From contig CAZOBH010000001.1 in NCBI GenBank assembly GCA_964578175.1, positions 33,522 to 97,521 on the forward strand: DNA of 64,000 nt. Reading direction: 5' to 3'. Source of the stretch: RUG11788 sp964578175 (GTDB taxonomy: Bacteria > Bacillota_I > Bacilli_A > RF39 > UBA660). The notes beneath the pieces were generated by a model, which was given only the letters and a program-made list of their open reading frames with translations, was not told the DNA's origin and did no database searches. Positions within the stretch are counted from its first letter, which is position 1, and every line of letters starts with the position of its first letter. Both the position numbers and the translations under genes were made by a program. This document shows, in pieces, positions 54,147-63,186 of the stretch.

Positions 54147-55340
54147 ATGAAAAAGAAGTTATTATCTCTTATACTTATATTAGTTTTCTTACTTAATTTA
54201 TTCCCTGTTAGTGTATCAGCTATTACTTTAAAAGATTATAAGAATAAATTAGCTAAATATAAAGCTGATTATGAAGCTAATCAGGCTAAAATAAATAAGA
54301 CACAATCTGAAATTGACAATGCTAACTCTAAAATTAAATCTGGTAAAAAAGAAATGATATCGTTAGCATCAGAAATATCTCAATTAAAAGATGATGTAGT
54401 TAAATATAAAGAAGAGATTTCAAAAAAAGAACAAGAAATAAAAAAATTAGTTGAGTATATGCAATTATCTGATGGAGAAAACCTATATTTAGAATATGCA
54501 TTTGATGCAGAAAATGTTACTGATTTAATTTATAGAATGTCAGTTGTTGAACAAATGACAGAGTATAATAAAAAGAATATTAAAGATTTAAATGACTTAA
54601 TAAAAAAATCAAAGACAAGACAACAACAAATAAATGATAGAGAAAAAGAACTAGAAGATAAACAAGAAACTCTTGGATCTTTAGTTGAAGAACTAGGAGA
54701 CAATAAAGATTCTTTATCAGAATCAGGGGTTAGTATTAGTAAACAAATTAAAATATATGAAAATCAAGTTAAGACATATACTAAACTTGGATGTAAAGAT
54801 AACGATGTTATTGGAAAAGATTGTGCTACTAGTTCATCGTCTGGAGCGTGGAGAAGACCTACTAAACAAGGGTATGTAACGAGCGAATTCAAATATAGAT
54901 GGGGTAAGCTTCATAGAGCTATAGATTTATCAAATTCTAATCCATATAAAACAAAAATATATGCTGTAGCTAATGGAAGAATTACTTCAATTTATAGAGA
55001 TACATATGGAGCTAGAGTAGTACTAATAGAACATTATTATAAAGGTAAATATTGGACATCAAACTATTGCCATATGAGCAGTTATAATCCAAAAATTTAT
55101 GAAGGAATGAAAGTTACTTCTGAAACATGGATTGGATATATGGGAATGTCTGGTAAAGCAACAGGACCTCACTTACATCTAGAAATATTTGATTGTAGAC
55201 TTTATAATTTGTCTGATAAGAACTGTAGTACTTGGTCTAAATATGTTGCTTATGCTAAAAAGAAATACAATAGTGGATATAAAGGACCAAGAGCTTTAAT
55301 AAGTTTCCCTGCAGCAGGAAAACATTGGTATTCAAGATAG
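54147..55340 (+). CDS. coiled-coil M23 peptidoglycan hydrolase (PcsB/EnvC-like)
   Basis: A signal peptide (about 1-25, cleavage near VSA) precedes a long coiled coil (about 28-210), an FtsX-interaction-type region, and a C-terminal LytM/M23 domain. Zinc ligands appear in GKLHRAIDLS (His, Asp) and GPHLHLEIF (HxH), with a catalytic His in YCHMSS. The domain therefore looks active. Immediate linkage to ftsEX suggests it is the FtsEX-activated septal hydrolase. Confidence 0.9.
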   Translation: MKKKLLSLILILVFLLNLFPVSVSAITLKDYKNKLAKYKADYEANQAKINKTQSEIDNANSKIKSGKKEMISLASEISQLKDDVVKYKEEISKKEQEIKKLVEYMQLSDGENLYLEYAFDAENVTDLIYRMSVVEQMTEYNKKNIKDLNDLIKKSKTRQQQINDREKELEDKQETLGSLVEELGDNKDSLSESGVSISKQIKIYENQVKTYTKLGCKDNDVIGKDCATSSSSGAWRRPTKQGYVTSEFKYRWGKLHRAIDLSNSNPYKTKIYAVANGRITSIYRDTYGARVVLIEHYYKGKYWTSNYCHMSSYNPKIYEGMKVTSETWIGYMGMSGKATGPHLHLEIFDCRLYNLSDKNCSTWSKYVAYAKKKYNSGYKGPRALISFPAAGKHWYSR

Positions 55341-55366
55341 ACTAACGATGTTAGTCTTTTCTTTTT
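55338..55366 (+). terminator. terminator after the M23 gene
   Basis: GACTAAC / GTTAGTC stem, GAT loop, T-rich tail. Confidence 0.8.
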
Positions 55367-55410
55367 AGAGTTTTGTAGTATAATATTAATGTTTTTAAGG
55401 GGGAGATATA

Positions 55411-56115
55411 GTGGATTTTTATAAAAAAAGAGTTGGTATAAATTACTATAACGAAGTATATTGTTCAAAACTAGCAAGATCAATGGGTTTGTTTTCTCCT
55501 GAATGTAAAGTAGTTTTTGATGGAGATTATTATCTTTTAAGTGAAAATATGAACAGTGAAAAAACTAAATTTGTTCCAATGTTTGATATTGTAAAAGAAG
55601 TATTTAAGAAAAATTCATATAAAGAATTATGTAATCATAATAATATGGACGATATAGGTTATGCTTTATCTATATATTTAAAAGATTCTCATGATACTGA
55701 TAAAATATTAGACCAATGTTTAGATATGTATTTGTTTGATATAATAGTTGGTAATAGGGATAGGAATTTAACAAATTATGGTTTATTATTTATAGATGGT
55801 GGAGTTGAACTCGCTTTAATTGATCATGAAAGCATTTTAGATAGTGATGTAGTATATGAAGATGATAGTTTATTTAAGATAACAAATAAAAAAGAATACC
55901 AATTTGATAGATTCCTAAAAATATATGGTGATAGCAGATTAGGATCTTTTATAGAAAGAATTAAAGAAGTTAAAGAAGCAGTATTTGATTCAGTAGATGA
56001 GTCTCTTGGTGAAGATGCATTCCCTGTATTAAGAGAAAAAATATCTACCTTTATAAATGATAGTATAAAAGTTGTTGAGAAAAGAGTTAACAAAATTCGT
56101 AAAAAAACATATTAA
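55411..56115 (+). CDS. HipA-like kinase C-lobe protein
   Basis: 234-aa protein starting with GTG (AAGGGGGAG upstream). It contains LDMYLFDIIVGNRDRNLTNYGLLFI (about 104-128) followed by ELALIDHESIL (133-143). This is the pattern of the catalytic loop (GNxDxNxxN) and DFG-equivalent (IDHE) of HipA/PI3K-fold kinases. The N-terminal lobe is very short (KLARSMGLFSPECKVVFDGDYYLLSENM). No hipB-like antitoxin gene is adjacent. The kinase role is inferred from this motif pair. Confidence 0.6.
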   Translation: MDFYKKRVGINYYNEVYCSKLARSMGLFSPECKVVFDGDYYLLSENMNSEKTKFVPMFDIVKEVFKKNSYKELCNHNNMDDIGYALSIYLKDSHDTDKILDQCLDMYLFDIIVGNRDRNLTNYGLLFIDGGVELALIDHESILDSDVVYEDDSLFKITNKKEYQFDRFLKIYGDSRLGSFIERIKEVKEAVFDSVDESLGEDAFPVLREKISTFINDSIKVVEKRVNKIRKKTY

Positions 56116-56146
56116 TATGTTAAAATCAATATAACTGGGAGGTTCT

Positions 56147-57661
56147 ATGAATAATCAAGGAAAAAAAAGAGCGTTTTTAGTTCTATTATCATTAATAATA
56201 CAAGTACTAATCACAGCAGCGATATCTTCATATTTATCTAATTATTCATTAAAAATAGAGATTTTTCTGCGTGTTTTAAGCGTTTTGTTAGTTCTTATAT
56301 TTTTAAGAGATAGTAGAAAAATTAGTAATAATATATTTTGGATATTATTATTTGCAATATTTCCAATCTTAGGAACAATCTTATTCGTATTCTTAAGTAA
56401 TAACTTGTTTAGTAGTAAATTAGTGCGTAATATCAACAAAAATAGTAATCTTGCTAAAAAGTATTTAATACAAGATGATAAAGTGCTTGATGAGTTAGAA
56501 AAAGAAGATAAAAGTATTTATACTCAAATGAAATATATCTCTAATGACGCAGGTTATCCAGTATATAATAATTCAATAGTTAAATACCTTCCTACTGGAG
56601 AAGATGCATATAGATCTATATTAAATGACATAAAAAAAGCAAAAAAATATATATTTTTAGAGTTTTTTATTCTTAAAAAAGGAACAATGTTAACTAGTAT
56701 CTTAGAAGCTTTGAAGGATAAAGTTAATGAAGGTGTAGAAGTAAAGTTAATCTACGATGATGTAGGTTCACTTCAATATGTTCCAGATACTTTTGATGAA
56801 GAATTAGAGAAAATAGGTATTCAATGTGTATGTTTTAATGAATTAAACCCTGTTCTTAATTTATTTTATAATAATAGAGATCATAGAAAGATTGTAGTTA
56901 TTGATGGATTTGTTTCATATACGGGTGGAATTAATATAGGAGATGAATATATAAACCTTCAAGAAAGATTTGGTTATTGGAAAGATAATGCTGTAAGAAT
57001 TGAAGGAGAAGCTACATGGAGTTTTACTGTTGCTTTCTTAAAAATGTGGAACAACTGTAGAAGTTTATCTAAATCTATAAATAGTTATAAACCTAAATAT
57101 AATATGAAAAATAAGAATAACTATATAGCTCCATATTGTTCAAATCCTTTAAAGAAGGAATCTGTTGGTGAAAATGTATATCTTAATATGATAAATCAAG
57201 CAACAAAGTATATATATATAACAACTCCATATTTAATTGTTGATAATGATATGATTAAAGCATTTGTTATGGCTAAAAAAAGAGGAGTAGATATAAAAAT
57301 AATTACTCCAGGTATTCCTGATAAACCAATTGTATATAATGTGACTAGATCTTATTATAAAACTTTTTTAAAAAATGGAATAGAAATATATGAATATACT
57401 CCAGGATTTATACACAGTAAAATATTTGTTATTGATGATAAAGTAGCAACTATAGGAACTATAAATTTAGATTATAGAAGTCTAGATATGCACTTTGAGT
57501 GTTCTTTATATATAAATGATAAAAAAGTTGTTAAAAATATAAAAGATGATGTAGATAGTGTAATAGAAGTTAGTAAGAAAGTAACAATTAATAATACTAA
57601 AAATGGTATTTTTAAAACAATTTATTTAAGTATATTAAGATTGTTTGCACCTCTAATGTAG
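56147..57661 (+). CDS. cls: cardiolipin synthase
   Basis: Joins two phosphatidylglycerols to cardiolipin. Two N-terminal membrane segments (about 9-30, 36-52 and a further one to 85) and two PLD HKD motifs: HRKIVVIDGFVSYTGGINIGDEY and HSKIFVIDDKVATIGTINLDYRSL. 504 aa. GGGAGG start. Followed closely by tcdA. Confidence 0.93.
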   Translation: MNNQGKKRAFLVLLSLIIQVLITAAISSYLSNYSLKIEIFLRVLSVLLVLIFLRDSRKISNNIFWILLFAIFPILGTILFVFLSNNLFSSKLVRNINKNSNLAKKYLIQDDKVLDELEKEDKSIYTQMKYISNDAGYPVYNNSIVKYLPTGEDAYRSILNDIKKAKKYIFLEFFILKKGTMLTSILEALKDKVNEGVEVKLIYDDVGSLQYVPDTFDEELEKIGIQCVCFNELNPVLNLFYNNRDHRKIVVIDGFVSYTGGINIGDEYINLQERFGYWKDNAVRIEGEATWSFTVAFLKMWNNCRSLSKSINSYKPKYNMKNKNNYIAPYCSNPLKKESVGENVYLNMINQATKYIYITTPYLIVDNDMIKAFVMAKKRGVDIKIITPGIPDKPIVYNVTRSYYKTFLKNGIEIYEYTPGFIHSKIFVIDDKVATIGTINLDYRSLDMHFECSLYINDKKVVKNIKDDVDSVIEVSKKVTINNTKNGIFKTIYLSILRLFAPLM

Positions 57662-57671
57662 GAGTTTACAC

Positions 57672-58361
57672 ATGAATGAATTTGAAAGATTAGAAAAAAT
57701 AATTGGAAAAGATAATATTAATAATTTATCGAATAAAACAATATTAGTTTTAGGACTTGGTGGAGTTGGAGGATATGTTGTCGAGTCTCTTGCAAGATCT
57801 GGTATAGGCAATCTAATTATTTGTGATATGGATGTTGTAGATAAAACAAATATTAACAGACAGATAATAGCTTTAAATTCTACAATTGGAAAATATAAGA
57901 CTGATCTATTTTACGATAGGATAAAAGATATTAATCCAAAATGTAATGTAATAAAAATAACTAAAAGAATTGATTTAGAAAATTATGAAGAATTATTTAA
58001 ACAACATATTGATTATTTTGTAGATGCATGTGATACAGTAACTGTTAAAAAAATAGTTATAAAAACATGTATAGATAAGAATATACCAATAATATCGTCA
58101 ATGGGTACAGGTAATAAATTTAGACCAGAACTACTAGAGATAGTTGATGTTAGAAAAACAGTAAATGATCCATTAGCTCGAATAATTAGAAAATATGTAA
58201 AAGATGAAGGTATAAGAGAAAAGGTAATGGTTCTTTCTAGTAAAGAATTACCTAAAAAAACACATACAAGGATAGTTGGATCAACTGCTTTTGTACCACC
58301 ATCAGCTGGATTATTAATAACGAGTTATATAATTAATGAATTTTTAAAAGAAATGGAATAG
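57672..58361 (+). CDS. tcdA: tRNA threonylcarbamoyladenosine dehydratase TcdA
   Basis: E1-like enzyme that cyclises t6A to ct6A on tRNA. The NAD-fold/ATP motif VLGLGGVGGYVVESLARSGIG (about 27-47), DMDVVDKTNINRQ, and VDACDTVTVK are typical, as is GSTAFVPPSAGLLI near the end. 229 aa. Confidence 0.9.
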   Translation: MNEFERLEKIIGKDNINNLSNKTILVLGLGGVGGYVVESLARSGIGNLIICDMDVVDKTNINRQIIALNSTIGKYKTDLFYDRIKDINPKCNVIKITKRIDLENYEELFKQHIDYFVDACDTVTVKKIVIKTCIDKNIPIISSMGTGNKFRPELLEIVDVRKTVNDPLARIIRKYVKDEGIREKVMVLSSKELPKKTHTRIVGSTAFVPPSAGLLITSYIINEFLKEME

Positions 58362-58377
58362 TCTATTTCTTTTTTTT
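58349..58377 (+). terminator. terminator after tcdA
   Basis: AGAAAT / ATTTCT stem overlapping the stop codon and followed by eight T. The loop is imperfectly paired. Confidence 0.6.
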
Positions 58378-58409
58378 GATTTATGATATAAATATAATAG
58401 GTGATAATA

Positions 58410-59150
58410 ATGAAGAGTAAAAAGAAAGTTAGTAAAGTAGCAGATTTATATTTAACATTTTTAATTTATTCCGTAATAGGTTATATATATGAAGTTGTAT
58501 GGATGTATATATTAAATGGAGAATTAACTAATAGAGGATATTTATTTGGTCCATATTTACCTATTTATGGATTTGGAATGATAGTATTAATTGCTTTATT
58601 AAGTGGAACAAAAAAAGATAAGCATCCATTTGGTAGTAGATTAACAATACCAACATTATTATTAGCATTTTTATTTATATTTATAGTTTTGATTGAATAT
58701 ACTGTACCAAAAATATATCAAATAGATTTATTTTTAACATCATTTGGATTCCCAATAATTATATATTTAGCTATGAGTGTTTTATTTATTCATATAGTAG
58801 ATAAAAATCTACCTAAAAAGACAAAAAACAAAATAGATCTAACACCATTAATAATATTCTTTCTAATATTTATAATTACTACACTAATTGAATTTGTTGC
58901 TCATTATATGATCGATAAATATGCTGGAATAATTCTTTGGGACTATACTAAAGATTATTTAAACTTCAATTCAAGAGTATGTTTTGATGCAAGTAGAAAC
59001 TTTGCTATAGGTGGAACTTTCCTTTTATATTGTGTTCAACCTATTATAGAAAGAAAATTAAACAAGACAGATATTAACAAAAAAGTATTCTATACATGTT
59101 TCCTAGGAGGAATAATGGTAATAGATTTAATAATAAGATTCTTTTTTTAA
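58410..59150 (+). CDS. CmpB-type putative ABC permease
   Basis: 246-aa integral membrane protein with six or more helices. SVIGYIYEVVWMYILNGELTNRGYLFGPYLPIYGFG near the N-terminus is the hallmark of the CmpB family (PF06541). The function is uncharacterised; no ATPase gene is adjacent. The ATG after AGGTGATAATA is chosen. Confidence 0.75.
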   Translation: MKSKKKVSKVADLYLTFLIYSVIGYIYEVVWMYILNGELTNRGYLFGPYLPIYGFGMIVLIALLSGTKKDKHPFGSRLTIPTLLLAFLFIFIVLIEYTVPKIYQIDLFLTSFGFPIIIYLAMSVLFIHIVDKNLPKKTKNKIDLTPLIIFFLIFIITTLIEFVAHYMIDKYAGIILWDYTKDYLNFNSRVCFDASRNFAIGGTFLLYCVQPIIERKLNKTDINKKVFYTCFLGGIMVIDLIIRFFF

Positions 59151-59155
59151 AAAAA

Positions 59156-59182
59156 TTAGCACTTTCCTATTGACTTTGCTAA
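59156..59182 (+). promoter_or_regulatory. CIRCE-like HrcA operator
   Basis: TTAGCACTT-N9-CTTTGCTAA compared with CIRCE TTAGCACTC-N9-GAGTGCTAA: 8/9 and 6/9 matches with exact spacing. It covers the -35 of the hsp20 promoter. Confidence 0.65.
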
Positions 59183-59198
59183 TATATAGAGTTATAAC
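59170..59198 (+). promoter_or_regulatory. hsp20 promoter
   Basis: TTGACT -35, 17-bp spacer, TATAAC -10. The -35 lies inside the CIRCE-like element. Confidence 0.65.
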
Positions 59199-59267
59199 AT
59201 AATTGTAAAGAAAAATGATTTCTTTATAGGTATTAAATTATATAGTTTGAAAGGAAGATGATGATAT

Positions 59268-59693
59268 ATGATGTTAGTACCAAGAGATGATTTTGATTTA
59301 TTTGATAATGTTTTTGATGATCCTTTTTTCAGTAATAGAAAACATAATAATTTTAATCAAATAATGAAAACAGATATAAAAGATAATAAAGATAATTATG
59401 AAGTATTGATGGATTTGCCAGGATACACTAAAGATAATATTGATATAAATGTAGAAAATGGATATCTAAACATTCATGCTAAAATTGAAAAAAACGATGA
59501 AGATAAAGAAGAAAATAAATTTGTTCGTCGTGAAAGATATTGTGGTGAATGTTCTAGGAGTTTTTATCTAGGAGATGATGTTAAACAAGATGATATTAAA
59601 GCATCATTTAATAATGGAACTTTATCAATTACAGTTCCTAAGAAGGATCCTAAAGAAGAATTATCAAATAAGACTACAATTGAAATAGAGTAA
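59268..59693 (+). CDS. Hsp20/alpha-crystallin small heat shock protein
   Basis: Holdase chaperone of 141 aa. The alpha-crystallin domain spans about residues 34-130 (DNYEVLMDLPGYTKDNIDINVENGYLNIHA; FYLGDDVKQDDIKASFNNGTLSITVPK). There is a short N-terminal arm and a C-terminal IEIE. AAGGAAG lies 10 nt before the ATG. Control by HrcA is suggested by the CIRCE-like operator. Confidence 0.92.
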   Translation: MMLVPRDDFDLFDNVFDDPFFSNRKHNNFNQIMKTDIKDNKDNYEVLMDLPGYTKDNIDINVENGYLNIHAKIEKNDEDKEENKFVRRERYCGECSRSFYLGDDVKQDDIKASFNNGTLSITVPKKDPKEELSNKTTIEIE

Positions 59694-59697
59694 AAAT

Positions 59698-59727
59698 AAA
59701 TCCAACTTATAGTTGGATTTTTATTTT
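59698..59727 (+). terminator. terminator after hsp20
   Basis: AAATCCAACT / AGTTGGATTT stem, TAT loop, T-rich tail. Confidence 0.85.
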
Positions 59728-59756
59728 ATATGATATAATTATTTAGAGGTGATAAT

Positions 59757-60953
59757 ATGCCTAGAAAAAGAAAAATAAAAAATAGTATTAGACTAAATAA
59801 AATACTATTTATATTATTAATTATTATTTTAATATGTATATTTGTTGGAACTTATTTATTTGTTAAAAGTAAGAAGTCAAATATAGAAGTTAAAAACTAT
59901 GAAGTAAAATTAGATGAAGAATTATATAATACAGATTGTATAAAAAAATCTAAAAATATAGAACTAGTAAATAAAAAAGAAAAATTAGATACTTCTAAAA
60001 CTGGAAAATATGATGTTAAATTAGTTGTTAAAGATTACTTTGGAAGAGAAAAAGATATAACTTGCACTTATGTTGTAAAGGATGATATAGCTCCTGAAAT
60101 AAGTGCTAATGATAAAATTGAAACGACAGTTGGTACTAAAATAGATTTATTAAAAGATGTAAAAGTTACAGATAATTATGACAAAAAAGTAGATATAAAA
60201 GTTAGTGGAGATTATTCATTTGAAAAAGAAGGAGAATATAAATTAAAATATATTGCAAAAGACTCAAGTGGAAATGAATCAGAAAAAGATTTTGTATTAG
60301 TAGTTAAAAAGAAACAAGTAACAACTGCAAGTAATTCGTCTAGCAAGACTACGACTAGCACTAAAAAAACAATTTATTTTAAAACATCAAAAGGGTTTAA
60401 TGGATATGTTAAAAATGGAGTTACCTATATAGATGGTTATTTAATAGCTAATAAAAGTTATCCTCTTCCATCTTCTTATGGAAATGGATTAACAAGTGAG
60501 TTTAATTCGAATTTTAAAAAAATGAAAGAAGGAGCTAAAAAAGATGGAATTACATTAACAGTAGTTAGTGGATTTAGATCTTATAGTACCCAAAAAGCTG
60601 TTTATAATAAATGGGTATCAAGAGATGGTAAAGCAAAAGCTGATACTTATTCGGCAAGACCAGGATATTCTGAACATCAATCAGGTTTAGCAGCAGACTT
60701 AAATCATGTTGGATCAAGTTTTGATAATACTAAAGAAGCTAAATGGCTAGCTGAAAACTGTTATAAATATGGATTTATATTAAGATATCCTCAAGGAAAA
60801 CAATCTGAAACTGGATATATTTATGAATCATGGCACTTTAGATATGTAGGAAAAGATTTAGCTAAAAAATTATATAATAATGGAAATTGGATTACTATGG
60901 AATCTTATTTTGGAATAACAAGTGATTATAATTATAAGGAGAATTATAGATGA
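59757..60953 (+). CDS. VanY-type D-Ala-D-Ala carboxypeptidase with Ig-like modules
   Basis: A basic N-terminus and one membrane anchor (about 15-36) precede two bacterial Ig-like repeats. The second has the DUF5011-type pattern DDIAPEISAND...GEYKLKYIAKDSSGNESEKDFVLVVK (about 110-190). A Ser/Thr linker leads to the M15B peptidase domain: VVSGFRSYSTQ, zinc ligands in SEHQSGLAADL and ESWHFRYVG. It would trim peptidoglycan stem peptides. 398 aa. Confidence 0.9.
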   Translation: MPRKRKIKNSIRLNKILFILLIIILICIFVGTYLFVKSKKSNIEVKNYEVKLDEELYNTDCIKKSKNIELVNKKEKLDTSKTGKYDVKLVVKDYFGREKDITCTYVVKDDIAPEISANDKIETTVGTKIDLLKDVKVTDNYDKKVDIKVSGDYSFEKEGEYKLKYIAKDSSGNESEKDFVLVVKKKQVTTASNSSSKTTTSTKKTIYFKTSKGFNGYVKNGVTYIDGYLIANKSYPLPSSYGNGLTSEFNSNFKKMKEGAKKDGITLTVVSGFRSYSTQKAVYNKWVSRDGKAKADTYSARPGYSEHQSGLAADLNHVGSSFDNTKEAKWLAENCYKYGFILRYPQGKQSETGYIYESWHFRYVGKDLAKKLYNNGNWITMESYFGITSDYNYKENYR

Positions 60954-61165
60954 AAGAAAAAAATGCAGTAGGATTAGCAATGGGTATATTATCTATCCCA
61001 TGTGGAATATTATTTCCTTTATCAGGAATCATTCTAGGAATTTTAGGAATAGTAAGTAATGCATCTACTAGAACTAAAGGTGGGTTAGTATGTAGTATAA
61101 TTGGTCTAGTTTTATCAGTTATTGCTGCAATAATATATATTAAATGTGGTATAAAGAACTTTTAA
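60950..61165 (+). CDS. small two-helix membrane protein (DUF4190-like)
   Basis: 71 aa with two hydrophobic segments, LAMGILSIPCGILFPLSGIILGILGIV and GGLVCSIIGLVLSVIAAIIYI. The pattern (G-I-L-S ... G-I-I-L-G-I-L-G) resembles DUF4190. It overlaps the carboxypeptidase end by 4 nt (ATGA) with AAGGAG upstream. Function unknown. Confidence 0.7.
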   Translation: MKEKNAVGLAMGILSIPCGILFPLSGIILGILGIVSNASTRTKGGLVCSIIGLVLSVIAAIIYIKCGIKNF

Positions 61166-61176
61166 GTTCTTTTTTA
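61153..61176 (+). terminator. terminator before uvrB
   Basis: AAAGAACTT / AAGTTCTTT stem followed by T residues, overlapping the small membrane gene's stop. Confidence 0.75.
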
Positions 61177-61221
61177 CTTTATATATAAATATGATAGAAT
61201 AATATTTATTGAGGTGGTACT

Positions 61222-63186
61222 ATGTCAGAGTTTAATTTAGTTAGTAAATATAAACCAAATGGAGATCAACCAAATGCAATTAGAGAACTTGTAGATGGAG
61301 TTAATTCAGGTAAAAAACACCAAGTTTTATTAGGAGCAACTGGAACAGGTAAAACATTTACTATTGCTAATGTTATAAAAGAAGTTAACAAACCAACTTT
61401 AGTCTTAGCACATAATAAGACATTAGCCGGTCAATTATATTCGGAGTTTAAAGAACTTTTCCCTAACAACCATGTAGAATATTTTGTATCATATTATGAT
61501 TATTATCAACCAGAAGCATATGTACCAACAACAGATACTTATATAGAAAAAGATGCATCTATAAATGATGAGATTGATGAATTAAGACATGCTGCAACAA
61601 GTTCGTTAATATCTAATAGAGATGTTATAGTAGTAGCTTCTGTATCTTGTATCTATGGTTTAGGAGATATAGATGAGTATCGTAATAAAATGTTAACTTT
61701 AAATGTTGGAGATAGAATAGAAAGAGATAAAGTATTAGATAAACTAGTAAGTATGCTTTATGAAAGAAATGATATGGATTTCAAAAGAGGAACATTTAGA
61801 GTAAGAGGAGATACATTAGAAATAATACCTGCTAGTGAAAGAACAAATGGTTATAGAATAGAATTTTTTGGAGATGAAATAGATAGAATAAGTGAAATAG
61901 ATTCTTTAACTGGAAACATTATAGTAAATAAAAAATCAATTTCATTATTTCCAGCAAGTCACTTTGTCGTAGGTGATGAAAAAATAGAAGCTGCTATCAA
62001 AAGAATAGAGGAAGAATTAGAAGAAAGAATAAAATATTTTAAAGATAATAATAAACCTTTAGAAGCAGAAAGAATAGAACAAAGAACAAAGTATGATATA
62101 GAAATGCTTAGAGCAACTGGTTTTTGCCAAGGAGTTGAAAATTACTCTCGTCCATTAACTGGAAGAAAAGAGGGAGAAACACCATGTTGTTTACTTGATT
62201 TCTTTCCAAAAGATTTTTTGCTTGTTATAGATGAATCACATGTAACAGTGCCACAAATAGGTGGAATGTATAATGGAGATAGAGCAAGAAAACTAAATTT
62301 AGTTGAATATGGATTTAGACTTCCAAGTGCACTAGATAATAGACCATTAAAATTTGAAGAATTCGAAAAAAAAGTAAATCAAACAATATATATTTCTGCT
62401 ACACCAGGTGATTATGAACTTAGTAAAACTAATAATAAATTTGTTGAACAAATAATTAGACCAACAGGTTTATTAGATCCTACTATTGAAATAAGAAAAA
62501 GTGAAGGACAAATAGATAACTTAGTTGGAGAAATAAGAGAAAGAATAGAAAAAAATGAAAGAACATTAATAACAACTTTAACTATTCATATGGCAGAAGA
62601 GTTAACTAACTATTTAAAAGAATTAAATATAAATGTTGCATATCTTCATTCAGAAGTTAAAACTTTAGAAAGAATGAGAATAATAAGAGATTTAAGATTA
62701 GGTAAATATGATTGTATAGTTGGAATAAACCTATTACGTGAAGGAATTGATATACCAGAAGTTAGTTTAATCGCTATATTAGATGCTGATAAAGAAGGAT
62801 TCTTAAGAAGTGAAAGAAGTTTAATTCAAACAATAGGTAGATGTGCAAGAAACGTTAATGGTAAATGTATAATGTATGCTGATAAAATGACAGATTCAAT
62901 GAAAAAAGCAATAGAAGAAACTAAAAGACGTAGAACGATACAAGAAACATATAATAAAGAGCATGGAATAATACCAAAAACTATAAATAAAGAGATAAGA
63001 GATTTGATATCAAATGTTGATGAAAATAAAGAGATAAATAAATCTGGAAATAAAAAACAAACTAAGTTAGAAAGAGCAAAAACAATGGAGCTATTAGAAA
63101 ATGAAATGAGAGAAGCTGCAAAAAACTTAGATTTTGAAAGAGCAATGGAATTAAGAGATATTCTATTTGAGATGAAGAGTGAATAA
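61222..63186 (+). CDS. uvrB: excinuclease ABC subunit B
   Basis: Damage-recognition helicase-like subunit of nucleotide excision repair. Walker A LLGATGTGKTFT (about 37-48), the beta-hairpin SYYDYYQPEAYVP, VIDESHVTVPQ, EGIDIPEVSLIAILDADKEGFLRSERSLIQTIGRCARN and a C-terminal UVR domain (EMREAAKNLDFERAMELRDIL) are all present. 654 aa. The stop overlaps the next ATG (TAATG). Confidence 0.97.
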   Translation: MSEFNLVSKYKPNGDQPNAIRELVDGVNSGKKHQVLLGATGTGKTFTIANVIKEVNKPTLVLAHNKTLAGQLYSEFKELFPNNHVEYFVSYYDYYQPEAYVPTTDTYIEKDASINDEIDELRHAATSSLISNRDVIVVASVSCIYGLGDIDEYRNKMLTLNVGDRIERDKVLDKLVSMLYERNDMDFKRGTFRVRGDTLEIIPASERTNGYRIEFFGDEIDRISEIDSLTGNIIVNKKSISLFPASHFVVGDEKIEAAIKRIEEELEERIKYFKDNNKPLEAERIEQRTKYDIEMLRATGFCQGVENYSRPLTGRKEGETPCCLLDFFPKDFLLVIDESHVTVPQIGGMYNGDRARKLNLVEYGFRLPSALDNRPLKFEEFEKKVNQTIYISATPGDYELSKTNNKFVEQIIRPTGLLDPTIEIRKSEGQIDNLVGEIRERIEKNERTLITTLTIHMAEELTNYLKELNINVAYLHSEVKTLERMRIIRDLRLGKYDCIVGINLLREGIDIPEVSLIAILDADKEGFLRSERSLIQTIGRCARNVNGKCIMYADKMTDSMKKAIEETKRRRTIQETYNKEHGIIPKTINKEIRDLISNVDENKEINKSGNKKQTKLERAKTMELLENEMREAAKNLDFERAMELRDILFEMKSE

